A stretch of DNA of 19,499 bases from O2-02-FULL-42-9 sp038043025 (GTDB lineage: Bacteria; Pseudomonadota; Gammaproteobacteria; UBA12402): the NCBI GenBank assembly GCA_038043025.1, contig JBBTCW010000047.1, forward strand, positions 1-19,499. The letters run 5' to 3'. Shown here piece after piece: positions 6,927-14,177 of this stretch. The position numbers and the translations under genes are program-made. The notes below the pieces were generated by a model. That model was not told the DNA's origin and ran no database searches. It saw only the letters and a program-made list of their open reading frames with translations. Numbering within the stretch: the first letter of the stretch is position 1; every line of letters starts with the position of its first letter.

Positions 6927-8726
6927 ATGACGCAAGAAAATATTCGCAACTTTTCAATTATCGCCCATATCGATCATGGTAAATCGACATTGGCCGATCG
7001 ATTTATTCAATTATGTGGCGGGTTATCTGATCGTGAGATGGAATCGCAAGTGCTCGATTCGATGGATATTGAGCGTGAGCGCGGTATTACGATTAAAGCA
7101 CAAAGTGTTGCATTGAATTACAAAGCGAAAGATGGCCAAACCTATCAGCTTAATTTTATTGATACGCCGGGGCATGTGGATTTTGCGTATGAAGTGTCAC
7201 GATCGTTATCGGCTTGTGAAGGAGCGCTGTTGGTGGTGGATGCGGCGCAAGGTGTTGAAGCGCAGACGGTCGCGGTGTGTTATATGGCGATTGAACAGGG
7301 TTTGGAAGTGATTCCGGTTTTAAATAAAATTGATTTGCCACAAATTGAACCTGAGCGCGTGATTTCAGAAATTGAAGAAATTATTGGGCTCGATGCCAAA
7401 AATGCAATTCGTGTGAGCGCAAAACAAGGTACCGGCGTCGAAGATATTTTAGAGGAGCTCATTCTTCGTGTGCCGCCGCCAAAGGGTGATGCAGATGCGC
7501 CGTTACAAGCGCTGATTATTGATTCTTGGTTTGATAATTATTTGGGCGTGGTGTCGCTTGTGCGCGTGATGCAAGGTACGTTGCGCGTGAAAGATAAAGT
7601 GATTGCGATGTCGGTGAAAAAATCACAACAGGTTGATGAGTTGGGTGTATTTACACCCAAGCGACAACCCAAGGAAACATTATCTGCCGGCGAAGTGGGT
7701 TATGTGGTTGCCGGTGTTAAAGATTTGCATGGTGCGCCGGTTGGCGATACGTTGACACATTTGCATCATCCGGCGGATAAGGCATTGCCGGGGTTTAAAA
7801 AAGTGCGGCCACAAGTATTTGCGGGTTTGTTTCCAGTGGATTCCGATGACTACGAGTCCTTTCGCGATGCATTAGAAAAATTAAGTTTAAACGATGCATC
7901 GTTAGTGTATGAGCCGGAGACGTCAGAAGCATTAGGGTTTGGATTTCGTTGCGGGTTTTTGGGAATGTTGCACATGGAAATTGTGCAAGAGCGTTTAGAG
8001 AGAGAATACGATTTAAATTTAATTACGACAGCGCCGAGTGTTATTTATGAAGTGTTCACGTTGCAAGGTGAAACATTGCATATTGATAATCCGTCTAAAT
8101 TACCGGTTGCAAATATGATCCAAGAAATTCGTGAGCCGATTGTGATGGCAAATATTTTGGTGCCGCAAGAATATTTAGGGGATGTCATTACGTTATGCAT
8201 GGAGCGACGCGGTGTACAAAAAAGCATGGTGTACCACGGAAATCATGTGGCGATTAGCTATGAATTACCGATGAGTGAAGTAGTACTAGATTTTTTTGAT
8301 CGACTAAAATCAATCAGTCGCGGCTATGCTTCGTTGGATTATGCATTCACGCGCTTTCAGTTAGCCGATTTGATTAAGTTAGAAATTTTAGTGAATGGTG
8401 AAAAGGTTGATGCGCTGGCATCCATCGTGCATCGCGAGGGTGCGTATCATCGCGGTCAAGAGTTAACGCGGTCATTAAAAGAAATTATTCCGCGCCAGAT
8501 GTTTGAAGTGGCTATTCAGGCAGCGATTGGCGGCCAGATTATTGCGCGCACAACCGTCAAAGCGTTGCGTAAAAATGTGTTGGCAAAATGTTATGGTGGG
8601 GATATCAGTCGAAAACAAAAGCTATTAAAAAAACAAAAAGCGGGTAAAAAACGTATGAAGCGTGTCGGCAAAGTCGAATTGCCGCAAGAAGCCTTTTTAG
8701 CAATTTTAAAAGTGGAGAAAAAGTGA
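6927..8726 (+). CDS. lepA: Elongation factor 4 (LepA), ribosome back-translocase GTPase
   Basis: LepA is a translational GTPase that binds the ribosome and acts in initiation and back-translocation, especially under ionic stress. From the ATG at 6927 the product has 599 residues, the same as E. coli. The frame extends to a TTG at 6861, but MTQENIRNFSIIAHIDHGKS is the family start, and GGAAG lies about ten bases upstream. GTPase motifs: G1 AHIDHGKS (13-20), the switch region with ERGITIK, G3 DTPGH (79-83), G4 NKID (133-136). The LepA-specific C-terminal domain is present (YGGDISRKQKLLKKQKAGKKRMK). It lies one base before lepB; lepA-lepB-rnc-era is the usual gammaproteobacterial order. Confidence 0.98.
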   Translation: MTQENIRNFSIIAHIDHGKSTLADRFIQLCGGLSDREMESQVLDSMDIERERGITIKAQSVALNYKAKDGQTYQLNFIDTPGHVDFAYEVSRSLSACEGALLVVDAAQGVEAQTVAVCYMAIEQGLEVIPVLNKIDLPQIEPERVISEIEEIIGLDAKNAIRVSAKQGTGVEDILEELILRVPPPKGDADAPLQALIIDSWFDNYLGVVSLVRVMQGTLRVKDKVIAMSVKKSQQVDELGVFTPKRQPKETLSAGEVGYVVAGVKDLHGAPVGDTLTHLHHPADKALPGFKKVRPQVFAGLFPVDSDDYESFRDALEKLSLNDASLVYEPETSEALGFGFRCGFLGMLHMEIVQERLEREYDLNLITTAPSVIYEVFTLQGETLHIDNPSKLPVANMIQEIREPIVMANILVPQEYLGDVITLCMERRGVQKSMVYHGNHVAISYELPMSEVVLDFFDRLKSISRGYASLDYAFTRFQLADLIKLEILVNGEKVDALASIVHREGAYHRGQELTRSLKEIIPRQMFEVAIQAAIGGQIIARTTVKALRKNVLAKCYGGDISRKQKLLKKQKAGKKRMKRVGKVELPQEAFLAILKVEKK

Positions 8727-8727
8727 G

Positions 8728-9501
8728 ATGAATTTTTATTTTCCGTTGGTATTAGTTATTTTAACGCTATTAAGCGGTGTGATTTGGGCTGTGGATAAAA
8801 TGTTTTTTGCGTATGCGCGCAAAGACATGGGAAAAGAAGAGCCTTGGTATGTTGATTATTCGCGTTCATTTTTTCCGGTATTATTGGCGGTGCTCGTGAT
8901 TCGTTCGTTTATCATTCAGCCCTTTACCGTACCCACGGGTTCCTTAGAGCCAACGGTGCAGCCGGGTGATTTTTTGGCGGTGAATCAATTTGTATATGGG
9001 CTGCGTTTGCCCGTCATTAATAAAAAGATCGTGCCAGTCAGCAATCCCAAGCGTGGTGATATTGTGGTATTTGAGTTTCCAGCGAATACTCGCGTGGATT
9101 TTGTTAAACGCGTGGTTGGATTACCAGGCGATCATCTCGTTTATAAAAATAAAACGTTATATATTAATGGTCAAGAGATGAAACAGACATGGGTAAGCGA
9201 CGGTATTGATTATGAGCCGCCGACCATGACATTCCCCGTGACTATTATGCAAGAAAATTTAGAGGGTGTTGTCCATCATATTCAGCTCAATCCATCAAAA
9301 AAAGATTCATCTGTTTATGATGTGACGGTGCCGAAAGGTCAGTATTTTATGATGGGCGATAATCGCGATGGCAGTGAAGACAGTCGTTTTTGGGGTTTTG
9401 TGCCTGAAAGGGATTTAATTGGCAAAGCGTTTTTTATTTGGATGAGTTGGGATAAACAAAAACATTGGGTGAAGTGGTCGAGGATAGGGAGGCGGATATA
9501 A
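8728..9501 (+). CDS. lepB: Signal peptidase I
   Basis: This membrane serine protease removes signal peptides from exported proteins. The 257-residue product has two N-terminal transmembrane segments (about 4-20 and 48-66). The Ser72 box follows (PTGSLEPTV), then Lys127 in DFVKRVVGLPGD, and the late conserved box MGDNRDGSEDSRFWG. The residue after the nucleophile is Leu instead of the common Met (S-M-x-P), a tolerated variation. Substrates would include the chitinase at 15218. It starts one base after the lepA stop and ends five bases before the long inverted repeat upstream of rnc. Confidence 0.96.
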   Translation: MNFYFPLVLVILTLLSGVIWAVDKMFFAYARKDMGKEEPWYVDYSRSFFPVLLAVLVIRSFIIQPFTVPTGSLEPTVQPGDFLAVNQFVYGLRLPVINKKIVPVSNPKRGDIVVFEFPANTRVDFVKRVVGLPGDHLVYKNKTLYINGQEMKQTWVSDGIDYEPPTMTFPVTIMQENLEGVVHHIQLNPSKKDSSVYDVTVPKGQYFMMGDNRDGSEDSRFWGFVPERDLIGKAFFIWMSWDKQKHWVKWSRIGRRI

Positions 9502-9506
9502 AGTGG

Positions 9507-9623
9507 TGCGCCGTAATTGGCCATCTCTTTTTCAAACACGCTGTTAATACGTCCCTGTACGCTCTATGTTCGGCCATCCAGGCCTCACAAAGGTTTGAAA
9601 AAGAGATGGCCGATTACGGCGCA
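9507..9623 (+). repeat. 31-bp near-perfect inverted repeat between lepB and rnc
   Basis: Arms at 9507-9537 and 9593-9623 are complementary over 31 bases, with one difference that is a G-U wobble in RNA. They enclose a 55-base loop that has its own GGCC-ATCCA-GGCC hairpin (9572-9584). The element fills almost the whole lepB-rnc spacer and ends five bases before the rnc ribosome site (AAAGG, 9629-9633). Structurally it resembles a small non-autonomous inverted-repeat (MITE-like) insert. In a lepA-lepB-rnc transcript it would form a long double-stranded RNA stem. No T-run follows, so it is not a typical terminator. Confidence 0.9.
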
Positions 9624-9640
9624 ACAGTAAAGGTAATAAA

Positions 9641-10318
9641 ATGGAAAAGTTACAAACATTAATGAAAGCGATCAACTATCAATTTAAAAATATGAGTTTA
9701 TTGGAAGAATCATTGCGTCATCGCAGTGCGGGTAAGCCTCATAATGAACGCTTAGAATTTTTGGGTGATTCCATTCTTAATTTTATTATTGCGTCGGAAT
9801 TATTTAAGCGTCTTCCGGCGGCAACGGAGGGAGAATTAAGTCGGTTACGCGCTAATTTGGTCAATAGCGATTGTTTAACCGATATCGCACAAGCATTTAA
9901 TCTCAGCGCTATCATTTCATTGGGTGATGGAGAGCGGCGCTCAGGTGGTGCGATGCGTTCATCAATTTTAGCCGATACGGTCGAGGCGATTATTGGCGCC
10001 ATTTATCTTGATAGTGGAATGGATGTTTCTTATCAGGCGGTGGTGACTTGGTATCAAGATCGACTAGAGTCCATCTCATTGGAGGATGTGCACAAAGATC
10101 CTAAATCGCAGTTGCAGGAATTAGCACAAGCGCAGCAATTTCCATTGCCTGAATATGAATTAGTCTCGGTAACCGGTGCGGAACATGCGCAAACATTTGT
10201 GGTGCAATGTTGTGTTGAATTATTAGATCATTTAGTGACAGGCGAAGGCACGAGTCGACGTCGAGCGGAACAAGATGCGGCACAGCATGTGTTAGAGGAA
10301 TTAAATAATGCCAAATGA
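9641..10318 (+). CDS. rnc: Ribonuclease III
   Basis: RNase III cleaves double-stranded RNA in rRNA processing and mRNA control. The 225-residue product has the endonuclease domain with ERLEFLGDS (36-44; Glu39 and Asp43) and ILADTVEAIIGAIYLDSG (Asp112 and Glu115). All four metal-binding acidic residues are thus kept. The C-terminal double-stranded RNA-binding domain follows (about 155-222; DPKSQLQE, EGTSRRRAEQDAAQ). AAAGG lies seven bases before the ATG. It overlaps era by 11 bases. In E. coli rnc is autoregulated by cleavage of a hairpin in its own leader; here a much longer stem sits in the same place. Confidence 0.97.
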   Translation: MEKLQTLMKAINYQFKNMSLLEESLRHRSAGKPHNERLEFLGDSILNFIIASELFKRLPAATEGELSRLRANLVNSDCLTDIAQAFNLSAIISLGDGERRSGGAMRSSILADTVEAIIGAIYLDSGMDVSYQAVVTWYQDRLESISLEDVHKDPKSQLQELAQAQQFPLPEYELVSVTGAEHAQTFVVQCCVELLDHLVTGEGTSRRRAEQDAAQHVLEELNNAK

Positions 10319-11192
10319 TTTGCATTGTGGTTATGTTGCCATTATCGGTCGGCCGAATATGGGTAAATCAACGCTATTAAATAAGTTATTAGGGCAAAAG
10401 GTGAGTATTACGTCGCGCAAGCCGCAAACAACTCGCAATCGTATATTAGGGATTAAGACGAAAGACAATATTCAAACGATTTATATTGATACGCCCGGGA
10501 TTCATGATCATTCGAAACAAGCGCTAAATAAAATAATGAATCGTGCGGCATTGTCTACTTTGTTTGATGTGAATGTTATTATTTTCTTAGTGGAGGCGCA
10601 GGGCTGGACGGAGCAAGATGATTTTGTTTGGCAAAAACTTGAAAATGTTCAATGCCCCATTATTTTATTGTTGAATAAAGTGGATTTGATAAAGGATAAA
10701 GCAAGATTACTGCCATTGATTGATGCATTACATGAGAAACATCCGGGACAAGAAATTATTCCAATCTCTGCCTTGACGGGCGATAATTTAGAGCATCTCG
10801 AGAAAAGCATTAGCCAACATTTGCCCGTTGCGGCACATCTTTTTGCAGCAGACCAGGTGACGGATAATAGTGATGAATTTATTATCTCAGAAATTATACG
10901 TGAAAAAATTCTGCGTTTAACCGGACAAGAGGTGCCGCATAAGGCGGCGGTCAAAGTGGAATCCATGAAGATGGAAAAAAATATTTTGCATATTCAGGCG
11001 AATATTTTTGTGGAACGCAAAGGGCAAAAAGCGATAATTATTGGTAAACAAGGCGCTAAGCTAAAAGAAATCGGTACAACCGCGCGACTTGATTTAGAAA
11101 AAGTATTTAATTGTAAAGTTTTTTTGGGATTATGGGTCAAGGTTGAAACCGGCTGGTCGGATGATGAGAGTGTTATTGGGCGGTTGATGTGA
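10308..11192 (+). CDS. era: GTPase Era
   Basis: Era is an essential GTPase that binds the 3' end of 16S rRNA in 30S maturation. The 294-residue product has G1 GRPNMGKS (14-21, Met in place of the usual Val), G3 DTPG (61-64) and G4 NKVD (123-126). The C-terminal KH domain follows (about 200-290, with GQKAIIIGKQGAKLKEIG). The start overlaps the rnc end by 11 bases and a GAGG lies in rnc just upstream. recO, normally next, is displaced by about 1.2 kb. Confidence 0.97.
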   Translation: MPNDLHCGYVAIIGRPNMGKSTLLNKLLGQKVSITSRKPQTTRNRILGIKTKDNIQTIYIDTPGIHDHSKQALNKIMNRAALSTLFDVNVIIFLVEAQGWTEQDDFVWQKLENVQCPIILLLNKVDLIKDKARLLPLIDALHEKHPGQEIIPISALTGDNLEHLEKSISQHLPVAAHLFAADQVTDNSDEFIISEIIREKILRLTGQEVPHKAAVKVESMKMEKNILHIQANIFVERKGQKAIIIGKQGAKLKEIGTTARLDLEKVFNCKVFLGLWVKVETGWSDDESVIGRLM

Positions 11193-11201
11193 TTGGCGCA
11201 G

Positions 11202-11270
11202 CAGCTCAGAGCTGTCGAAATATGCAATCTTGAAACCCTTTCTGCGCCTCGCTTTCCGCAGCTCAGAGCT
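11202..11270 (+). repeat. Paired palindromic element after era
   Basis: A 13-base palindrome CAGCTCAGAGCTG at 11202-11214 is followed exactly 57 bases later by a 12/13 copy at 11259-11270. The second copy is preceded by CCTCGCTTTCCG and followed by a GATGGATTA-like flank. The same two-part design with the same 57-base offset occurs at 14001-14070. It lies ten bases after the era stop. Confidence 0.85.
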
Positions 11271-11404
11271 CGATGGATTACAGGCTATAAGATATAGCTT
11301 ACATTTTTGCTCATGGAATTAATGCGCAGAGATGATTAAAAAAATTGTATCCATCCATCGCCGAAACATATACAGACAGATATACTTTGTATACTTGTTG
11401 AAGT

Positions 11405-11454
11405 GAGAAATCCCCGAGGCTTGCCGTGAGGGACATTGCGTATCTCGGGTTCTC
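11405..11454. repeat. Imperfect inverted repeat in the era-recO gap
   Basis: GAGAA and CCCGAG (11405-11418, with three bases unpaired) can pair with CTCGGG and TTCTC (11444-11454) around a 25-base loop. It lies at the left edge of the recognisable COG2865 remnant and may mark an insertion or deletion boundary. Apart from this and the paired element at 11202, 11193-11459 holds nothing I recognise. Confidence 0.4.
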
Positions 11455-11459
11455 AATGA

Positions 11460-11894
11460 AAGCGGGCGACTCGAATGATTGATTTGCCGCCGAGATCCCG
11501 TAACGAAATGCTTGCATCATTAATGCGGCGTATGGGGTTATGTGAAGAACAAGGTAGTGGTTTAGATAAAGTGATATTACAAGTCGAACTATTTCAATTG
11601 CCTCCACCTTTGTTTCGTGAGAGTGACAATGCCATGCAAGTCATTCTTTATGCGCCGAGGACATTTGCGCAAATGACTTCCGATGAACGGGTTAGAGCGT
11701 GTTATCAACATGCTGTGTTAAAATACTTAGCTGGAGAACGTATGAAGAATTTGAGCTTATGTAAGCGCTTTGGTATTGATAAGCAAAATGCAGCCCAAGC
11801 AACTGGGGTTATAAAAAGTGCTCAACAGACGGGTTTGATTAAACCGGCAGAAATAGACAGGCCAAGAACTGGGTATATACCGTGGTGGGCTTAA
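11460..11894 (+). pseudogene. C-terminal remnant of a COG2865-type (AlbA_2 / ATP-binding) protein
   Basis: The frame opens after a TGA at 11457-11459 and has a first ATG at 11475 without a ribosome site. The segment RMIDLPPRSRNEMLASLMRR, then MGLCEEQGSGLDKVI, matches the conserved core of COG2865 proteins (N-terminal AlbA_2 DNA-binding domain plus a C-terminal ATPase-like domain). The ending TGYIPWWA resembles the normal family C-terminus. The N-terminal DNA-binding domain is missing; just upstream only a stop-containing trace (NPRGLP) is seen. Genes of this family often sit inside type I restriction-modification loci, which fits the hsdR fragment 127 bases downstream. The assignment comes from motif memory; the truncation is visible in the sequence. 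Confidence 0.7.
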
Positions 11895-11895
11895 A

Positions 11896-12004
11896 TTTCT
11901 TGATTGGTTCTTGATTTTTAGAGGATTTTTAGTGCGAGTTTCATAAAAATTACATTAAAAACAATGGGTTATGCTCGTTGTTTTTCTTGATTGGTTCTTG
12001 ATTT
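11896..12004 (+). repeat. 22-base direct repeat flanking an 65-base spacer
   Basis: A perfect 22-base repeat starting TTTCTTGATTGG occurs at 11896-11917 and 11983-12004 (period 87), between the COG2865 remnant and the hsdR fragment. A hairpin-like segment (aaaaacaa 11957-11964 / ttgttttt 11978-11985) lies between the copies. It may be a small duplication or the footprint of a deletion that removed other genes of the locus. Confidence 0.75.
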
Positions 12005-12021
12005 AGAGAGGGTGTGCGCAG

Positions 12022-12363
12022 ATGAATGAAGCAGATACAAGAGCAAATTTGATTGATCCAAAACTTGCAGCCGTTGGTTGGAGCCAGATAGAGGAGAGCT
12101 ATATTAGACGCGAAGTTATTTGCCCTGGTCGCATCATTCCTGGCGGCATGCGTGGTAAAAATCTAGCTTGTGATTATGTGTTAATTTATCGCAATAAAAA
12201 ACTAGCGGTTATTGAAGCTAAAAAAGAAAGCTTATTGTATACCGAAGGCGTTCGCCAAGCCAAAGACTATGCCGAGCGCTTGCAATGTCGCATTGCTTAT
12301 GCCACCAATGGTCATGAGATTTATCAAATTGACTTAAAAACTTTTCAACAGTACTTATATTAG
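12022..12363 (+). pseudogene. hsdR: Type I restriction enzyme HsdR fragment, nuclease domain only
   Basis: The 113-residue product matches the N-terminal region of type I restriction subunits: MNEADTRANLIDPKLAAVGW, then IRREVICPGR. The PD-(D/E)xK site is intact: Asp51 in CDYVLIY, Glu65 and Lys67 in VIEAKK. The type I QxxxY motif is also present (QAKDY, 79-83), followed by YATNGHEIYQIDLKT. It then diverges (FQQYLY) and stops, so the helicase and C-terminal regions of a protein that is normally many hundreds of residues long are missing. A good ribosome site (GAGAGGG) precedes the ATG, so the fragment could still be translated. No hsdM or hsdS is present nearby. It ends 25 bases before recO. 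Confidence 0.85.
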
Positions 12364-12388
12364 CTACAAGAGACTCAAATTAATTTTT

Positions 12389-13081
12389 ATGATCGATGAA
12401 CACCAGCCATCTTTTGTTTTACACACACGGCAATATCGTGAAACGAGTTTGCTGGTTGAACTATTGACACAAAAATCGGGTCGTGTGTGCGTGTTGGCAA
12501 AAGGCGTGCGCGGCGGGAAAAAATCGCAATCGGGGTTGCTGCAGCCTTTTATGCCGCTCATGATTAGCTGGAAAGGGAAAGGCGATTTGCCTTATTTGCG
12601 TTCGGTCGAATTATTGAGCGAACCGTTTCGTTTTTCATCGAGCATTTTAATTAGCGCAATATATTTAAATGAATTGTTGATGCGCGTGTTACACCGACAT
12701 GATGCGTGCGAATATGTTTTTGATTTGTATCAAGCAACATTACATCGGTTGAGCAACCAAAAACATGAAGTGGCATTGCGTTTATTTGAAAAATATTTAT
12801 TACAAGAATTGGGCTATGCTATTCCATTAAAATGTGAAGCCGTTGATCGTCAGCCGATTGTTGAAGAGGGTTGTTACCGTTTTTCGGCAGAGATTGGGTT
12901 CATGCGCGCAGAAATGAAGGATGATCAGGGATTATTTTTTGCGGGGCGATCATTATTAGCGATTGCGCGGGATGATTATTCCGATTCGCAGGTTTTAAAA
13001 GATGCGAAACGGCTGATGCGATTAGCTTTATCGCCTTTGTTGGGCGACAAACCCATCAAAACCCGCGAGTTATTTATATAA
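12389..13081 (+). CDS. recO: DNA repair protein RecO
   Basis: RecO works with RecR and RecF to load RecA onto SSB-coated single-stranded DNA. The 230-residue product has the N-terminal OB-fold (FVLHTRQYRETSLLVELLTQ, GRVCVLAKGVRGGKKS, GLLQPFMPL). The helical domain follows (SAIYLNELLMRVL, LYQATLHRL, LRLFEKYLLQELGYAI). It is usually directly after era; here the restriction scar intervenes. No clear ribosome site precedes the ATG, so its original translational context may have been disturbed. Confidence 0.94.
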   Translation: MIDEHQPSFVLHTRQYRETSLLVELLTQKSGRVCVLAKGVRGGKKSQSGLLQPFMPLMISWKGKGDLPYLRSVELLSEPFRFSSSILISAIYLNELLMRVLHRHDACEYVFDLYQATLHRLSNQKHEVALRLFEKYLLQELGYAIPLKCEAVDRQPIVEEGCYRFSAEIGFMRAEMKDDQGLFFAGRSLLAIARDDYSDSQVLKDAKRLMRLALSPLLGDKPIKTRELFI

Positions 13082-13094
13082 CCAATTTCTGCAG

Positions 13095-13107
13095 CAGCTC
13101 AGAGCTG
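13095..13107 (+). repeat. Solo copy of the CAGCTCAGAGCTG palindrome
   Basis: The left flank (GCAG) matches that of the first palindrome of the 11202 pair. The right flank (GGTGGATTAA) matches that of the second palindrome of the 14001-14070 pair. The solo copy therefore looks like a pair that collapsed by recombination between its two palindromes. It lies 14 bases after the recO stop. Confidence 0.8.
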
Positions 13108-13153
13108 GGTGGATTAATTTTTTGTAGGATATTGGCTATAACAGAGGATCAAT

Positions 13154-14032
13154 ATGCGTATAGAAGAAATCATGCAAGATGTTTCAAATCGGTTTCAACA
13201 AGCGAATTTATACTATGGTCATGGCACCGATAATCCCGATGATGAAGCGTTTGCGCTCGTGTGTATGGCATTGGATTTACCATTTGATGAGGCGATTTTA
13301 GATCGTGATCTGTCTGAGAAGGAAGAACAAAAAATTACTGTATTGGCTGATAAACGCATTCAAACGCGAAAGCCATTATCGTACTTAACGAATACGGCAT
13401 ATTTTGTTGGGTTACCATTTTATGTAGATGAGCGTGTATTAATTCCACGTTCGCCCTTTGGCGAGTTGATCGCAAATCAATTTCAACCATGGATTCAGCC
13501 GGAGTCTGTCAAGTCAATTTTAGATATTGGCACAGGCAGTGGTTGTATGGCGATTGCTGCTGCGCTTATGTTTCCCGACGCAATAGTGGATGCGGTTGAT
13601 CTTTCAAAGGATGCGTTGGTTGTTGCGAAAATTAATTGTAAAAAGTTTGAAGTAGAAGATCGTGTGAATTTAATTTTATCGAATGTTTTTGAACAGGTGC
13701 CGAAAAAAAAATACGATATCATTATCAGTAATCCGCCGTACGTCAATCGCGGCGAAGCAAAAGAATTTCCAAGAGAATATCAACATGAGCCGGTGATGGC
13801 GCTCGAAACCAAGAAACATGCATTAGATATTGTGAAAACCATTTTGCACGATGCACCAGGATATTTAGCCGATGATGGTATTTTGGTAGTCGAAGTCGGC
13901 GAGAATCGAGAGTTATTAGAAAAAGAATGTCCTGATATATCATTTATTTGGCTCGACTTTGCTTTTGGCGGTACTGGGGATGTGTTTTTATTACATGCTG
14001 CAGCTCAGAGCTGGGAGAATGAGGGGTGCTGA
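13154..14032 (+). CDS. prmB: Ribosomal protein L3 N5-glutamine methyltransferase
   Basis: PrmB methylates a glutamine of ribosomal protein L3 with S-adenosylmethionine. The 292-residue product has an N-terminal helical domain, then FYVDERVLIPRSPFGELI (89-106), which is typical of PrmB as opposed to PrmC. The SAM motif is DIGTGSG (124-130), and the glutamine-binding motif is NPPYV (193-197). AGAGGA lies about six bases before the ATG. The last ten residues (AAQSWENEGC) are encoded by the first palindrome of a repeat element and replace the usual family C-terminus, so the end of this protein has been rewritten. A HemK/PrmC paralogue is less likely. Confidence 0.9.
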   Translation: MRIEEIMQDVSNRFQQANLYYGHGTDNPDDEAFALVCMALDLPFDEAILDRDLSEKEEQKITVLADKRIQTRKPLSYLTNTAYFVGLPFYVDERVLIPRSPFGELIANQFQPWIQPESVKSILDIGTGSGCMAIAAALMFPDAIVDAVDLSKDALVVAKINCKKFEVEDRVNLILSNVFEQVPKKKYDIIISNPPYVNRGEAKEFPREYQHEPVMALETKKHALDIVKTILHDAPGYLADDGILVVEVGENRELLEKECPDISFIWLDFAFGGTGDVFLLHAAAQSWENEGC

Positions 14033-14070
14033 AATGCTTGCTGTACCTCGCTTTCCGCAGCTCAGAGCTG
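14001..14070 (+). repeat. Paired palindromic element overlapping the prmB 3' end
   Basis: Perfect copies of CAGCTCAGAGCTG at 14001-14013 and 14058-14070 are again exactly 57 bases apart. The second is preceded by CCTCGCTTTCCG and followed by GGTGGATTAA, as in the copies at 11259 and 13095. The first copy lies inside the prmB frame; the second is intergenic, about 108 bases before the luxR-type gene. Confidence 0.88.
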
Positions 14071-14177
14071 GGTGGATTAAAGTTTTGTAAGTGTTTGGCT
14101 TGTGTGTTCGGTGAAGTCCGTGTCATAATCGTGATGGAGATTTATTTTTCCCCGTGGTTTTTTATGGAGATGATTTT

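Noticed and set aside
9507..9623. lepB-rnc inverted repeat as an intrinsic terminator
   Set aside because: No T-run follows either arm in the direction of transcription, and the loop is 55 bases long.
11311..11607. Minus-strand ORF of 98 codons in the era-recO gap
   Set aside because: It runs antisense to the COG2865 remnant, has no recognisable motif or ribosome site, and is best explained as a shadow.
149..14070. Palindromic repeats as a CRISPR array
   Set aside because: The copies are scattered over many kilobases, paired at 57 or 76 bases at most, without a regular series of spacers or cas genes.
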